From Clostridia bacterium (GTDB lineage: Bacteria; Bacillota; Clostridia; Oscillospirales; Acutalibacteraceae), in NCBI GenBank assembly GCA_017395425.1, contig JAFPUM010000014.1:1-64000 (forward strand): DNA of 64,000 nucleotides. Direction: 5' to 3'. The notes under the pieces are model-generated. The model was given only the letters and a program-made list of their open reading frames with translations, did not search any database and had not been told where the DNA came from. The position numbers were made by a program, and so were the translations under genes. Numbering within the stretch: position 1 is the stretch's first letter; the number at the start of each line of letters is the position of its first letter. Shown piece by piece: positions 17,592 to 27,023 of this stretch.

Positions 17592-17654
17592 CAAAGCATG
17601 ACATTAAAATCAAAGCATGACATAATGAAAGCCATTTTCAGAGGTGAACGGCAA

Positions 17655-19973
17655 TTGGTTGATTCTGAAAAGAAACATGAGAAAACGGAAAGCGACAGCT
17701 TCAAAATCTGTGCCGGCAGCGGTGCGGAATCCGGTTTGTTCTGTGAGGACGCAAGCCGTGGATTGATGTACACGTTTTCCGATGAGAATGATTCCGATAT
17801 TGAAAAAGTCCGCGGCGTATGTATGCCCTCGCCCTGTGCGCTGGGCTGTTCCTTTGACCGCGAGTTGATGTATAAGGTAGGCAGAGCCGTGGGAAGTCTG
17901 GCAGCCTCGTTTGGTGTGAATGCGGTATTGTCACCTGATGTGGGAATTGTGCGCAGTCCGCTTTATGGTGGACTGGCGGATCGTTTCGGCGAGGATCCGT
18001 ATCTGTGCGGCGCCCTGGGCGCGGAATGGGTCAAGGGTGCGCAGTCGGCAGGTGTGGCGGCGGTATTGAGCCATTTCGGAGACGGCAGTCAGTCGGGCGG
18101 GAAATACACCTGTGACCACAAGATTGACCGGCGGGCGCTGCATGAACTTTATCTGCGCCCCTTCGAGATGACCGTGAAACTGGCTGCACCCAAAGCGGTA
18201 TATTGCGGTATGAGCAAAATCAACGGTCTTTACAGCGGAGAGAACTATGTGCTTCTCACGGAGATTCTGCGCAGAAAGTGGGGATTCCAGGGCGCGGTGC
18301 TGGCGGATATGCGGCTGCTCGACCCGGTGGAAGCGATGGCTTGCGGCGTGGATATGTCCTATCCGGCAGGGAGCGCGGAGATGCGCCGCAAACTCAAACG
18401 CGCCGTGGAGGAAGGCGATTTGCCGGACTATTATCCCGTACAGAGCGCCGGACGGGTCAAAACACTGACCGCTGTGTCAGATCGTGATGAGGAAAGTCCC
18501 GATGTGGAGGAATGCTGCCGTCTGGCGAGAAAAGCCGCCGAACGTTCGGCGGTGCTGCTGAAAAATCACAAGCAGACGCTCCCCCTGCCGCTGAGCGGCA
18601 ACATTGCGCTGATCGGGCGGCAGGCGAAATATCCCCGTGTACAGCGTGGCGGGAAAGACGCGCTGCTGATGGAAGAAGACAGTGTCAAGGGACTTCCGGA
18701 AGTTTTTGAGGAAAATCAGGTGCGGTTCCGCTATTGCGACGGCTACGATGAACATAACAAAACCGATGACGCATTGCTGAAGGGAGCGGTGAAATGCGCT
18801 TCCAAAGCTGAATTTGCCGTGGTGTTTGTCGGTTTTGACGATTATTACGACAACAACAGCGCCGACCGTTTTACCAACCAGCTTCCCAAAGCGCAGACGA
18901 GACTGATTCAGGCGGTGGCGCGTGCCAATGCCAACACGGTTGTGGTGGTAGGCGGGAGTGCGCTGCCAAAGATGAACTGGATTGGCAAGGTCAAATCAGT
19001 GCTGTATCTGCCGCTGGGTGGGGGAGAAGTTTCCGAAGCGCTGTTCCGGCTGCTGTTCGGTCTGAGCAATCCGGCGGGACGGCTGTCGGTGAGCTACTCG
19101 CTCAACGAGGGCGATCTGGCGTGCGGCGATACCTTCGGACGGGACGAGCGGGTGTCGGAACACCGCGAGAGTATCTATGTAGGGTATCGGTATTTCAATA
19201 AAGCCAATCTGTTTGCGGCGTTCCCGTTCGGGTACGGTCTGAGCTATACGAAGTTTGAATATTCCCATATGCGTGCGTCGCGGGCGGACGACGGCTGGCG
19301 GATTACGCTGGACGTCAGGAATGTAGGCAAGCGGGACGGCGCGGAAGTGGTTCAGCTTTATGTGGAAGCGCCCAAAGGCGATAAATTCCGACCTGTTCGG
19401 GAACTGAAACAGTTCGGGCGGATCTATCTGGTCAAGGGCGAGAAGACCACGGTGACGATGTGGCTGCCCGATACGGCGTTTGAACGGTATTTTCCGCGGG
19501 AAGACCGGTTTGATACCGTGGCGGGGCGCTATCGTGTGTGTGCAGGGGCTTCCTCGGCGGACATCCGCACGGAGGTGTGGATATCCATGAGCGGACGTCC
19601 GGCGGTGTCGGGGGACTGCCCGAACTGGTATGTGCGCCCCGCGGGACGTCCGGGGGAGCAGGATTTTCAGCGGCTTTATGACGAAGACGGCAGTATGGCG
19701 GTTTATCGGACGGCTGTGTATTCCGACGACAGCACGCTGAACGAACTATGCGGAATCGGCGTGTTCCGTTTTGCGGTCAGGCGGATCCGACGCATCGCGG
19801 AGCGCCGTATCGGTACAACCGACCGCCGTGACCCGGTCTACGCGGAACGGCTGGACGGTATTCTCAATATGCCGGTACGTCGGCTGAGCGGCGTGTGTCA
19901 CGGACTGTATCCGATGAAACTGACCCGCTGGCTGATTCGTCGTGCCAACCGCCGCGGAGGGAACGGCATATGA
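17655..19973 (+). CDS. Divergent glycoside hydrolase family 3-like protein
   Basis: The product has 772 residues with the GH3 plan: a barrel-like domain (about 40-280), the GH3 C-terminal domain (about 300-490, AAERSAVLLKNHKQTLPLP and NTVVVVGGSALPKMNW), and a fibronectin-III-like end (about 540-640, AEVVQLYVEAP, VRELKQFGRIYL), then about 100 extra residues rich in Arg. The usual SDW nucleophile motif reads GFQGAVLADMRLLDP and the KHF motif reads LSHFGDG, so beta-glucosidase activity is uncertain. No signal peptide. I chose TTG 17655 because AGAGGTGA lies seven bases upstream; the ATG at 17598 falls at the predicted transcription start. It overlaps the next gene by four bases. Confidence 0.8.
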   Translation: MVDSEKKHEKTESDSFKICAGSGAESGLFCEDASRGLMYTFSDENDSDIEKVRGVCMPSPCALGCSFDRELMYKVGRAVGSLAASFGVNAVLSPDVGIVRSPLYGGLADRFGEDPYLCGALGAEWVKGAQSAGVAAVLSHFGDGSQSGGKYTCDHKIDRRALHELYLRPFEMTVKLAAPKAVYCGMSKINGLYSGENYVLLTEILRRKWGFQGAVLADMRLLDPVEAMACGVDMSYPAGSAEMRRKLKRAVEEGDLPDYYPVQSAGRVKTLTAVSDRDEESPDVEECCRLARKAAERSAVLLKNHKQTLPLPLSGNIALIGRQAKYPRVQRGGKDALLMEEDSVKGLPEVFEENQVRFRYCDGYDEHNKTDDALLKGAVKCASKAEFAVVFVGFDDYYDNNSADRFTNQLPKAQTRLIQAVARANANTVVVVGGSALPKMNWIGKVKSVLYLPLGGGEVSEALFRLLFGLSNPAGRLSVSYSLNEGDLACGDTFGRDERVSEHRESIYVGYRYFNKANLFAAFPFGYGLSYTKFEYSHMRASRADDGWRITLDVRNVGKRDGAEVVQLYVEAPKGDKFRPVRELKQFGRIYLVKGEKTTVTMWLPDTAFERYFPREDRFDTVAGRYRVCAGASSADIRTEVWISMSGRPAVSGDCPNWYVRPAGRPGEQDFQRLYDEDGSMAVYRTAVYSDDSTLNELCGIGVFRFAVRRIRRIAERRIGTTDRRDPVYAERLDGILNMPVRRLSGVCHGLYPMKLTRWLIRRANRRGGNGI

Positions 19974-20482
19974 AATTCTATGATGTGAAACAGGAACCGT
20001 TCGGGGGACTGACTGTGGCGCGGATGCGCACGGAGCGGTTCGGCTGCGACATAGACGTGATACTGCGGGGAGATGAAGCGCTGTTGCCCTACGCGGAGCG
20101 CTGCGCGGCGTATTTTGAAGCGCTGCCTGACGACGTGGCGGAGCAATTGGAAGTCTGTTCGCTGCGGTACTATGAGGATATGAAGCAGTTCTGTCCGTCG
20201 GATGACCCGGATTTCCCGTTTGATGTAACACGGGAAAAGCTGGGCGACTTTATCAAGCCGCGCTGTCTGATTGTCAGAAAGCCGCCGGAGGAAAGCGTCA
20301 TCGGGTTCGGCGTGGAGCTGGATTGCGCGTGGGAAAAGGCGCACGGGCTGGAATGGGTCATACGCGGCGGCGAGGTGCTGTATGTGGGAGACTTCATGGG
20401 CGTGAGTCCGTGGTACGAAGATTTCGTTTACGAAACGGATTGCAGAAGCTATGTAGATGAAAATTTCACGATAGATTGGTAA
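19970..20482 (+). CDS. Uncharacterised 170-residue protein translationally coupled to the GH3-like gene
   Basis: The ATG overlaps the stop of the GH3-like gene (ATGA), so the two are probably translated together. The soluble protein is acidic and starts MKFYDVKQEPFGGLTVARMRT. Its distinctive features are ELDCAWEKAHGLEWVIRGGE followed by VLYVGDFMGVSPW, which resembles DUF6985/immunity-like small proteins of gut Firmicutes; I would not assign it without a profile search. No catalytic motif or membrane segment is visible. Confidence 0.75.
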   Translation: MKFYDVKQEPFGGLTVARMRTERFGCDIDVILRGDEALLPYAERCAAYFEALPDDVAEQLEVCSLRYYEDMKQFCPSDDPDFPFDVTREKLGDFIKPRCLIVRKPPEESVIGFGVELDCAWEKAHGLEWVIRGGEVLYVGDFMGVSPWYEDFVYETDCRSYVDENFTIDW

Positions 20483-20491
20483 AAAAACACT

Positions 20492-20520
20492 TGACAAATC
20501 CCTTGTGCGCTGTTATAATA
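20492..20520 (+). promoter_or_regulatory. Consensus promoter of tRNA-Gly
   Basis: TTGACA, a 17-bp spacer, then TATAAT: both hexamers perfect, as is common for stable RNA genes. Confidence 0.9.
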
Positions 20521-20550
20521 TCTAGGCAATCGCGTAAGGGACTTGCCGAT

Positions 20551-20626
20551 GCGGAATTAGCTCATCTGGTAGAGCGCCACCTTGCCAAGGTGGAGGTAGC
20601 GAGTTCGAGCCTCGTATTCCGCTCCA
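20551..20626 (+). tRNA. tRNA-Gly (anticodon GCC)
   Basis: 76 nt including encoded CCA. Acceptor stem GCGGAAT with ATTCCGC, D-arm GCTCATCTGGTAGAGC, anticodon stem CCACC with GGTGG around the loop TTGCCAA (anticodon GCC), T-arm with TTCGAGC. It has its own promoter and terminator. Confidence 0.96.
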
Positions 20627-20631
20627 TTGAT

Positions 20632-20667
20632 ATGCCGCAGTTTTGAAGAAGCTGCGGCATTTTTGTT
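20632..20667 (+). terminator. Terminator of tRNA-Gly
   Basis: ATGCCGCAG pairs with CTGCGGCAT across an 11-nt loop, followed by TTTTTG. Confidence 0.85.
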
Positions 20668-20698
20668 GTATGACTGTAAAAAGAACAGGAGGGATTCT

Positions 20699-22798
20699 AT
20701 GCTTACCGAACAGCAAATCTATATCCGGGATTGTCTGAAAGAATTTGTCAAGCCCGTCAGAATCGAGCGGCTGATCAAGGATCTGGGCGTGACCGACCGC
20801 ACGCAGTTTGTGCGCGACCTGAACGCGCTGGAAGCGGACGGCGATATCATTTTCTCCAAAAAGGACAGCGTGCTGAGCGTAGACGGTGCGGGACTGATCA
20901 AGGGAGAAATAGTGTCGGCTTCGCGGAATTACAGTTTTCTGACCCCGGAGGGCGGGGGAGAGGATTTGTATATCCCCAACGAGTACTGCTGCGACGCGCT
21001 GCCGGGCGATAAGGTGATTGTCTCGCGCTATCTCGAGGAAAAAGGTCCCTGCGGACGGGTGCGGATGGTGTATCGTCGAGGTTCGCGGCTGGTTGTGGGA
21101 ACCGTCAGCCGTTACCGCGGCAAGCTGGAGCTTCACGCGGACGCGGCGTACCGGGTGCCGCTGGAAATCGTCAAAAACGCGGCGGGCGCCGAAGAGGGCG
21201 ATAAGGTGCAGGCGAAGGTTTCATTGACCAAAAAGGGCAATGATATGGTCTGTTCCGTGCTGAAAATTTACGGGGAATCGGAATGTGCCCGCGTCTGTGC
21301 CGACGCGATCATAGACGCGCTGGGCATTCCCCACGAATTCAGCGATACTGTGAAAAGCAGCGCCGAAGAGATCAACGCGCGTGGTGTGACGGAAGAAGAT
21401 ATGGCGGGTCGCGAGGATTTGCGCGGCATGAATATCTTTACGATTGACGGCGCGGACGCGAAGGATCTGGATGACGCGATCTGTGTACGGCGCACGGAGC
21501 AGGGCTTTGAATTGTCGGTGCATATCGCAGACGTATCGCATTATGTCCGGGACGAAAGTCCGCTGGATTTGTCCGCACTGGAACGGGGTACTTCAGTCTA
21601 CTTTGCAGACCGTGTCATTCCCATGTATCCGGAGGCGATTTCCAATGGCATCTGCTCGCTTAATGCGCACACGGACAAGCTGGCGTTCAGCGCGTTTCTG
21701 CAATTTGACAGAGACGGCAATCTACTGGATTACCGGTTTGCCAAAACGGTCATTGATTCCAAGGTGCGTGGCGTTTACAGCGAGGTCAACGCCATTCTGG
21801 ACGGTACGGCTTCAGAGGAAATTCTGGAAAAATACGCGCCTGTCCGTGAGGTTATTGATGACGCGCGGGAACTGTATCACATTCTTCAGGCGAGTGCCGA
21901 CCGGCGCGGCACCGTGCATTTCACGTCTACGGAATCGCTCTTCACACTGGACGAAAACGGCGTGTGTATCGGTCTGCGGGAACGGGATACCGGCGAGGCG
22001 CAGGAGATGATCGAGCAGTTCATGATTGCCGCCAATATCGCCGCCGCGATGCTGGCGCGCCGGGCGCAGCTTCCGTTTGTTTACCGCGTGCATGAATCGC
22101 CCAATCCCGAAGCGCTCGACCGTGTGGCACAGCTCTTCCGCGTGCTGGGCATTGACAGCACCTGCCTGAAACAGAATCCGTCGCCCGCCGATGTGGACAG
22201 TGTTCTGGCGCAGGTCAAGGGGCAGCCCTATGAAGAAGTGGTATCCAACGCGCTGCTGCGGGCTATGGCGAAAGCGCGTTACGATTACAATCCGCTGGGA
22301 CATTTCGGTCTGGCGCTGGCGGATTACTGTCATTTCACTTCACCGATACGGCGTTATGCGGATACCTTCATTCATCGCGTACTTTCAGCATATCTCGGCG
22401 GCATGAGCCAGGCGGAGATCGTGCGGCGCTTTGACGGAAAGGCGACGCAGGCGGCGGATTTGTCGTCGCAGTATGAGGTGCGTGCCGTCACGGCGGAGCG
22501 GCGCACGGAGGATTGCTATATGGCGGAATATATGTCGCGCTTTGTGGGCGAGGAATTTGAAGGCACCATTTCGAGCGTGCTGGAACGCGGCTTCTTTGTG
22601 CGGCTGGCAAACAGCGCCGAGGGCTTTGTGCCGTATGAGGATTTTCCGGGAGACGACTTTGAATACGACGGCATCGCGACGTTTCGCAGTCCCTCCACCC
22701 GTCGCACCTTCCGCGTCGGCGACCGGGTACGGGTACAGGTGGCGGCAGCGAAGATTGCCACGGGCAAGGTGACGCTCCGGCTGACCGATGAAAAATAA
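20699..22798 (+). CDS. rnr: Ribonuclease R, 3'-5' exoribonuclease
   Basis: Degrades structured RNA and takes part in rRNA and tmRNA quality control. The 699-residue protein has a winged-helix-like N-terminus, cold-shock domains (about 60-230), the RNB catalytic domain with DGADAKDLDDAI (the acidic residues that hold Mg2+) near 255, a GHFGLALADYCHFTSPIRRY stretch typical of the family, and a C-terminal S1 domain (about 615-695). The ATG at 20699 follows AGGAGG by seven bases. No basic C-terminal tail is present. It is not next to smpB or secG as in many Gram-positives. Confidence 0.95.
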   Translation: MLTEQQIYIRDCLKEFVKPVRIERLIKDLGVTDRTQFVRDLNALEADGDIIFSKKDSVLSVDGAGLIKGEIVSASRNYSFLTPEGGGEDLYIPNEYCCDALPGDKVIVSRYLEEKGPCGRVRMVYRRGSRLVVGTVSRYRGKLELHADAAYRVPLEIVKNAAGAEEGDKVQAKVSLTKKGNDMVCSVLKIYGESECARVCADAIIDALGIPHEFSDTVKSSAEEINARGVTEEDMAGREDLRGMNIFTIDGADAKDLDDAICVRRTEQGFELSVHIADVSHYVRDESPLDLSALERGTSVYFADRVIPMYPEAISNGICSLNAHTDKLAFSAFLQFDRDGNLLDYRFAKTVIDSKVRGVYSEVNAILDGTASEEILEKYAPVREVIDDARELYHILQASADRRGTVHFTSTESLFTLDENGVCIGLRERDTGEAQEMIEQFMIAANIAAAMLARRAQLPFVYRVHESPNPEALDRVAQLFRVLGIDSTCLKQNPSPADVDSVLAQVKGQPYEEVVSNALLRAMAKARYDYNPLGHFGLALADYCHFTSPIRRYADTFIHRVLSAYLGGMSQAEIVRRFDGKATQAADLSSQYEVRAVTAERRTEDCYMAEYMSRFVGEEFEGTISSVLERGFFVRLANSAEGFVPYEDFPGDDFEYDGIATFRSPSTRRTFRVGDRVRVQVAAAKIATGKVTLRLTDEK

Positions 22799-22952
22799 CT
22801 GCAAAGATGTTTTATCAGACATCGCAAAATTCTCACGAATCCTTTTAAGTACATTAAAGGTTGGGACTTTATACTGGTGACAGAAAGAGCGAAGAACCCA
22901 AAACAAACAGAAACAAAATCCAAAAATCCAAATCGCTCAGGGAGGTCATCTT

Positions 22953-24230
22953 ATGAAGAATACCATGAATGAAATGCTGTTAAAATACGTCGCGGGACTG
23001 ATTTCCATCAATGTATGCGCGATGGCAATGGCGGGTTGTACTGCCAATCTCACCGAGAATACCGACAGCAGTACGTCTCTGACCGCAGTGAGCACCGCTG
23101 TCGATACCACGGATACAATTGATACGGTCAATACGGATGATACGACCGAAACCGTTACCACCTCGCTCAATACGTCGGTCAGCGGCGGTCTTTACAGCGC
23201 GGGCGATCTCTTTACCGACCGCGACCTGACACAGACTGCCGATCTCTCCGGCGCCGTGACTTATACCGTGACCGACGGAAAGGACATCACCATCACTGAG
23301 GCGGGCGTATATGTACTTTCCGGCACGGCTTCCGATGTGACGGTAACGGTCAATGCCGGTTCGGATGACAAGGTGCAGCTCGTTCTCGACGGTGTGAGCA
23401 TCACCAATGCCGATTCCCCCTGCATTTACGTCAGGCAGGCGGACAAGGTGTTTGTTACGACCACGGACAGCGGCAATTCTCTCTCCGTGACCGGAACCTT
23501 TACGGCGGACGGCGACACCAATACCGACGGTGTGATCTTTTCCAAGGACGATCTGGTGCTCAACGGTACCGGCACGCTGACTGTTTCCTCCACGGACAAC
23601 GGTGTGGTCTGCAAGGACGATCTCAGGATTACCGGCGGCACCTACAACGTGACGGCTTCCTCCAAGGCGTTTGAGGCAAACGATTCGATCCGTATCGCGG
23701 GCGGCAGTTTCACCGTGACGGCGGGAACCGACGGCTTCCACGCCGAGAACGACGATGACAATACGCTCGGCTATATCTATATCGTCGGCGGACAGTTTAC
23801 CGTCAAGGCGGGGGACGACGGCGTTCACGCCACCACCGTGGCACAGATTGACGGCGGCAGTCTCGCGATTTCCGCCGCGGAGGGTATCGAAGCCACCTAT
23901 ATCCAGATCAACGGCGGCACGGTGAACATTGAGAGCTGGGACGACGGCATCAATGCCGCGCGCAAATCCTCGGCCTATACGCCTACCGTGGAGATCACCG
24001 GCGGCGACATTACCATTACCATGGGCGCCGGTGATACCGATGGTGTGGATTCCAACGGCAATATCATCATTACCGGCGGCACCGTCAACGTGACGGGACA
24101 GTCCAGCTTTGATTACGACGGCACTGCTACCTTCACCGGCGGCACCGTGATTGTCAACGGTCAGCAGGTCGATACGTTGCCCAATCAGATGATGGGCGGC
24201 GGCATGGGAGGTCGCGGCGGCAGAAGATAA
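22953..24230 (+). CDS. Lipoprotein with Cthe_2159-type beta-helix (carbohydrate-binding) domain
   Basis: The product has 425 residues. An N-terminal signal ends in the lipobox AMAGC (Cys near 29), followed by a Thr/Asp-rich linker of about 55 residues. Residues about 95-400 form repeated short strands with the DGVxxxN and GGxxxV patterns of a right-handed parallel beta-helix (ITGGTYNVTASSKAFEAND, SWDDGINAAR, GDTDGVDSNGN). This matches the family of Clostridium thermocellum Cthe_2159, a polygalacturonate-binding surface protein. The C-terminus is Gly/Met-rich (MMGGGMGGRGGRR). The ribosome site is GGGAGGT. Probably a surface-attached glycan-binding protein; the substrate is not deducible. Confidence 0.85.
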   Translation: MKNTMNEMLLKYVAGLISINVCAMAMAGCTANLTENTDSSTSLTAVSTAVDTTDTIDTVNTDDTTETVTTSLNTSVSGGLYSAGDLFTDRDLTQTADLSGAVTYTVTDGKDITITEAGVYVLSGTASDVTVTVNAGSDDKVQLVLDGVSITNADSPCIYVRQADKVFVTTTDSGNSLSVTGTFTADGDTNTDGVIFSKDDLVLNGTGTLTVSSTDNGVVCKDDLRITGGTYNVTASSKAFEANDSIRIAGGSFTVTAGTDGFHAENDDDNTLGYIYIVGGQFTVKAGDDGVHATTVAQIDGGSLAISAAEGIEATYIQINGGTVNIESWDDGINAARKSSAYTPTVEITGGDITITMGAGDTDGVDSNGNIIITGGTVNVTGQSSFDYDGTATFTGGTVIVNGQQVDTLPNQMMGGGMGGRGGRR

Positions 24231-24428
24231 TATTTTCAGATGCACCGGACATCTGCCGTGAAACGGAAGGAAACGTTGACACAATTACCGTATGCGCGGG
24301 TATATCTGAAACGGAATCCCTATGGGGAGGTCATTACAGGTGTGCCCGCGTTTTGGTGCGTAATCTGCCGATGTTCCGGCGAAATTTATAAACTTTTTAT
24401 GAAGAAGCCAAAATCTTCCCCTTGTTAC

Positions 24429-24457
24429 TTGAAAAATCCGAAGAAATATTGTAGAAT
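24429..24457 (+). promoter_or_regulatory. Promoter of pgi
   Basis: TTGAAA, a 17-bp spacer, then TAGAAT. The rest of the 268-nt gap before pgi shows no gene or clear terminator. Confidence 0.55.
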
Positions 24458-24498
24458 AAATTAGCTGTTATTATGAAAAACAGGAGGCAAAATGACGC

Positions 24499-25839
24499 AT
24501 GGCTGTAACATTAAATAGCAAGTATGTCGCCGATTTCGTTTCGGCGGATGAATTAAAGGCGATTGCGCCGCAGATTGCCGCAGCGCATAAGGCACTTCAT
24601 GAAGGTACCGGTCTGGGCAGCGACTTTATCGGCTGGCGGGATCTTCCCACCAATTATGACAAGGAAGAGTTTGCCCGCATCAAAGCGGCAGCGGAGCGCA
24701 TCAAGGCGAATTCCGATGTGTTTATCGTCATCGGCATCGGCGGCTCATATCTGGGCGCCAGAGCGGCGATTGAGTTCCTGACCTCTCCCAACTACAATCT
24801 TATCTGCAAGGATACGCCCCAGATTTTCTTTACGGGCAATTCCATCAGTTCCGCCGCGCTCAATGAAATTGTGGCGCTGTGCGAGGGCAAGCGCGTTTCC
24901 ATCAATATGATCTCCAAGTCCGGCACCACTACGGAACCCGCTATCGCGTTCCGTGTGCTGCGGGGACTTCTTGAGGAACGCTACGGTAAGGAAGGCGCCA
25001 AAGAGCGCATTTTCTGCACCACGGACAAGGCTAAAGGCACACTGAAAGCGCTGGCGGATCATGAAGGCTATGAGACCTTTGTCGTGCCGGACGATGTGGG
25101 CGGACGTTTCTCGGTGCTGACGGCGGTGGGTCTGCTGCCCATCGCGGTAGCCGGCGCGGATATCGACGCGCTGATGGCGGGCGCCAAGGAAGCGCAGGAC
25201 GCTTTGTGCGATCCGGATGTCGAAAAGAATGACGCTTATAAATACGCGGCAATCCGCAATATTCTCTATCGCAAGGGGTATTGCACCGAACTGCTGGTGA
25301 GCTATGAGCCTTACTTCCAGCTCATGAGCGAGTGGTGGAAGCAGCTTTACGGCGAGAGCGAGGGCAAGGACAACAAGGGTCTGCTGCCTGATTCCGTGAT
25401 TTTCTCCACCGATCTGCATTCCCTCGGTCAGTATATTCAGGATGGCAGACGCAATCTCTTTGAGACGGTGATGCAGATTGAAAAGGCGAAGAGCGAAGTC
25501 ACCATCGGCACCGATCCCACCAATGTGGACGGTCTGAATTTCCTCGCGGGCAAGACGATGGACTATATCAACAAGAAGGCATTCCAGGGCACCGTGCTGG
25601 CGCATAACGACGGCGGCGTGCCGAACATGATCCTTTCGCTGCCCGAAGCAAACGAGTTTGAACTCGGCTGGCTGATTTATTTCTTTGAGAAGGCGTGCGC
25701 CGTTTCCGGCTATACACTCGGGGTCAATCCCTTTAATCAGCCCGGTGTGGAAGCGTACAAGAAGAATATGTTCGCACTGCTCGGCAAGCCCGGCTATGAG
25801 GAACAGAAGGAAGCGCTTGAGGCGAGACTGAGCCGATAG
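24499..25839 (+). CDS. pgi: Glucose-6-phosphate isomerase
   Basis: Interconverts glucose 6-phosphate and fructose 6-phosphate, the entry to glycolysis and the source of glucose 6-phosphate for glycogen synthesis. The 446-residue length fits the short Gram-positive form. Visible motifs: [12 protein letters not shown] (about 78-89), the sugar-phosphate-binding [10 protein letters not shown] near 140, [15 protein letters not shown] near 200 and the [15 protein letters not shown] signature near 410. The chosen ATG gives a normal N-terminus but lies 11 bases after AGGAGG; another ATG at 24492 is better spaced but opens only an eight-codon frame. Confidence 0.97.
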   Translation: MAVTLNSKYVADFVSADELKAIAPQIAAAHKALHEGTGLGSDFIGWRDLPTNYDKEEFARIKAAAERIKANSDVFIVIGIGGSYLGARAAIEFLTSPNYNLICKDTPQIFFTGNSISSAALNEIVALCEGKRVSINMISKSGTTTEPAIAFRVLRGLLEERYGKEGAKERIFCTTDKAKGTLKALADHEGYETFVVPDDVGGRFSVLTAVGLLPIAVAGADIDALMAGAKEAQDALCDPDVEKNDAYKYAAIRNILYRKGYCTELLVSYEPYFQLMSEWWKQLYGESEGKDNKGLLPDSVIFSTDLHSLGQYIQDGRRNLFETVMQIEKAKSEVTIGTDPTNVDGLNFLAGKTMDYINKKAFQGTVLAHNDGGVPNMILSLPEANEFELGWLIYFFEKACAVSGYTLGVNPFNQPGVEAYKKNMFALLGKPGYEEQKEALEARLSR

Positions 25840-25914
25840 AACGTGGGGGAAGAAGTTCCCTTATATTACGATATTATCACTTCTTATGATTTTTCTTTAG
25901 GAGGCACTTATCTT

Positions 25915-26331
25915 ATGATTACACTTCTGACTGGCAAAAAGGGTTCCGGCAAGACCAAGAAGCTCATCGATCTGGTACACGGTGCGGTCAGTACCTCTCT
26001 GGGCAACGTGGTCTGCGTGGAGAAAGGCGACACCCTGACCTATGATGTCGATCACAAGGCACGTCTGGTGAATATTGAAAGCTACGGCATCGTGGGCTTT
26101 GAGGGACTTTACGGCTTTATTGCGGGTCTGTGCGCGGGCAATTATGACATCACCGATATCTTTGTGGATTCCACGCTCAAGATCGGCGGCAGAGATCTCA
26201 ACGATCTGCTGGTGTTCCTTGTCAAGACCAAAACCATGACCGACGGCGCGAATGTCAACATCACTTTCTCGGTGTCGGCGGATTCGTCTGAATTCCCGGA
26301 GGCTATTTTCAAGATTGCGGAAGTGAAATAA
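25915..26331 (+). CDS. Small P-loop protein of unknown function
   Basis: The product has 138 residues and begins MITLLTGKKGSGKTKKLIDL with a Walker A motif (GKKGSGKT) at residues 7-14. A hydrophobic strand ending in Asp (ITDIFVDSTL, near 80) may be Walker B. It is too short for a full AAA or Ras-like domain, so nucleotide binding without mechanical work is plausible. AGGAGG lies 13 bases before the ATG. It lies between pgi and yceD as a separate unit. I do not recognise a named family. Confidence 0.8.
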   Translation: MITLLTGKKGSGKTKKLIDLVHGAVSTSLGNVVCVEKGDTLTYDVDHKARLVNIESYGIVGFEGLYGFIAGLCAGNYDITDIFVDSTLKIGGRDLNDLLVFLVKTKTMTDGANVNITFSVSADSSEFPEAIFKIAEVK

Positions 26332-26381
26332 CTTCAGCGAATCATCCGGAACGGAATTCTCCGATAAATTTGAAAAATGTA

Positions 26382-26410
26382 TTGACAAAAACCGCTCGAT
26401 TCTTTATAAT
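26382..26410 (+). promoter_or_regulatory. Consensus promoter of yceD-rpmF, with CTCGAT/ATCGAG inverted repeat
   Basis: TTGACA, a 17-bp spacer, TATAAT. CTCGAT (26394-26399) and ATCGAG (26416-26421) are reverse complements flanking the -10 hexamer and could be an operator. Confidence 0.8.
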
Positions 26411-26439
26411 ATATTATCGAGTGTTAGAGAGGGTGTGTG

Positions 26440-26958
26440 ATGCCGCGTATGTCACATATGCAGCATATGCCGCTTGAACTGAGCGATTTGTTTGTCACTC
26501 CCGGCAGCCGCGTCGCGGTGGCGGAATGCTTTGTGTTCGACGACCTTTCCGCAGAGGGCGAGAACCTGACGGTGTCCCCTGTTACGGTCAGGGGAGAGGT
26601 CACCAATACGGGCGGTCTGGTGGAGCTGACGTATACGGCGGATTTCACCTACTCCAAACCGTGTGACCGGTGTCTGCGGGAAACCGAAAAATCCATGTCT
26701 CATCAGTTTATTCATACGCTCGCGCGGTCTGCCGAGCATGAGGATTCGGATGATATCATTGTGGTCACAGGAGGCGCTCTGGATCTTTTCAGTCTGGTCA
26801 GAGACGATATTCTTCTGGAACTGCCTGTGCGGCATCTTTGTTCCGAGCATTGCGCGGGGCTTTGTCCGAAATGCGGGCAGAATCTCAATGAGGGACAGTG
26901 CGGCTGCCGATCTGACGCGGTCGATCCCAGAATGGCTGTGCTGGATACGCTGCTTTGA
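26440..26958 (+). CDS. YceD/DUF177 family protein
   Basis: The product is 172 residues from ATG 26440 (GTG 26437 is an alternative), after AGAGGG. YceD is a small protein linked with 23S rRNA metabolism in plants and almost always encoded next to rpmF in bacteria. Seen here: the CDRCLRETE motif with its Cys pair near residue 75, and a C-terminal HCAGLCPKCGQNLNEGQCGC block with five cysteines, common in Gram-positive members and probably zinc-binding. It is 65 nt before rpmF in the same transcript. Confidence 0.92.
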   Translation: MPRMSHMQHMPLELSDLFVTPGSRVAVAECFVFDDLSAEGENLTVSPVTVRGEVTNTGGLVELTYTADFTYSKPCDRCLRETEKSMSHQFIHTLARSAEHEDSDDIIVVTGGALDLFSLVRDDILLELPVRHLCSEHCAGLCPKCGQNLNEGQCGCRSDAVDPRMAVLDTLL

Positions 26959-27023
26959 GCCGTGTGATCCCGATCAATTGATTTGAGACTGATTGGTTAT
27001 TTATGATAAGGAGGTGCTGAAAG

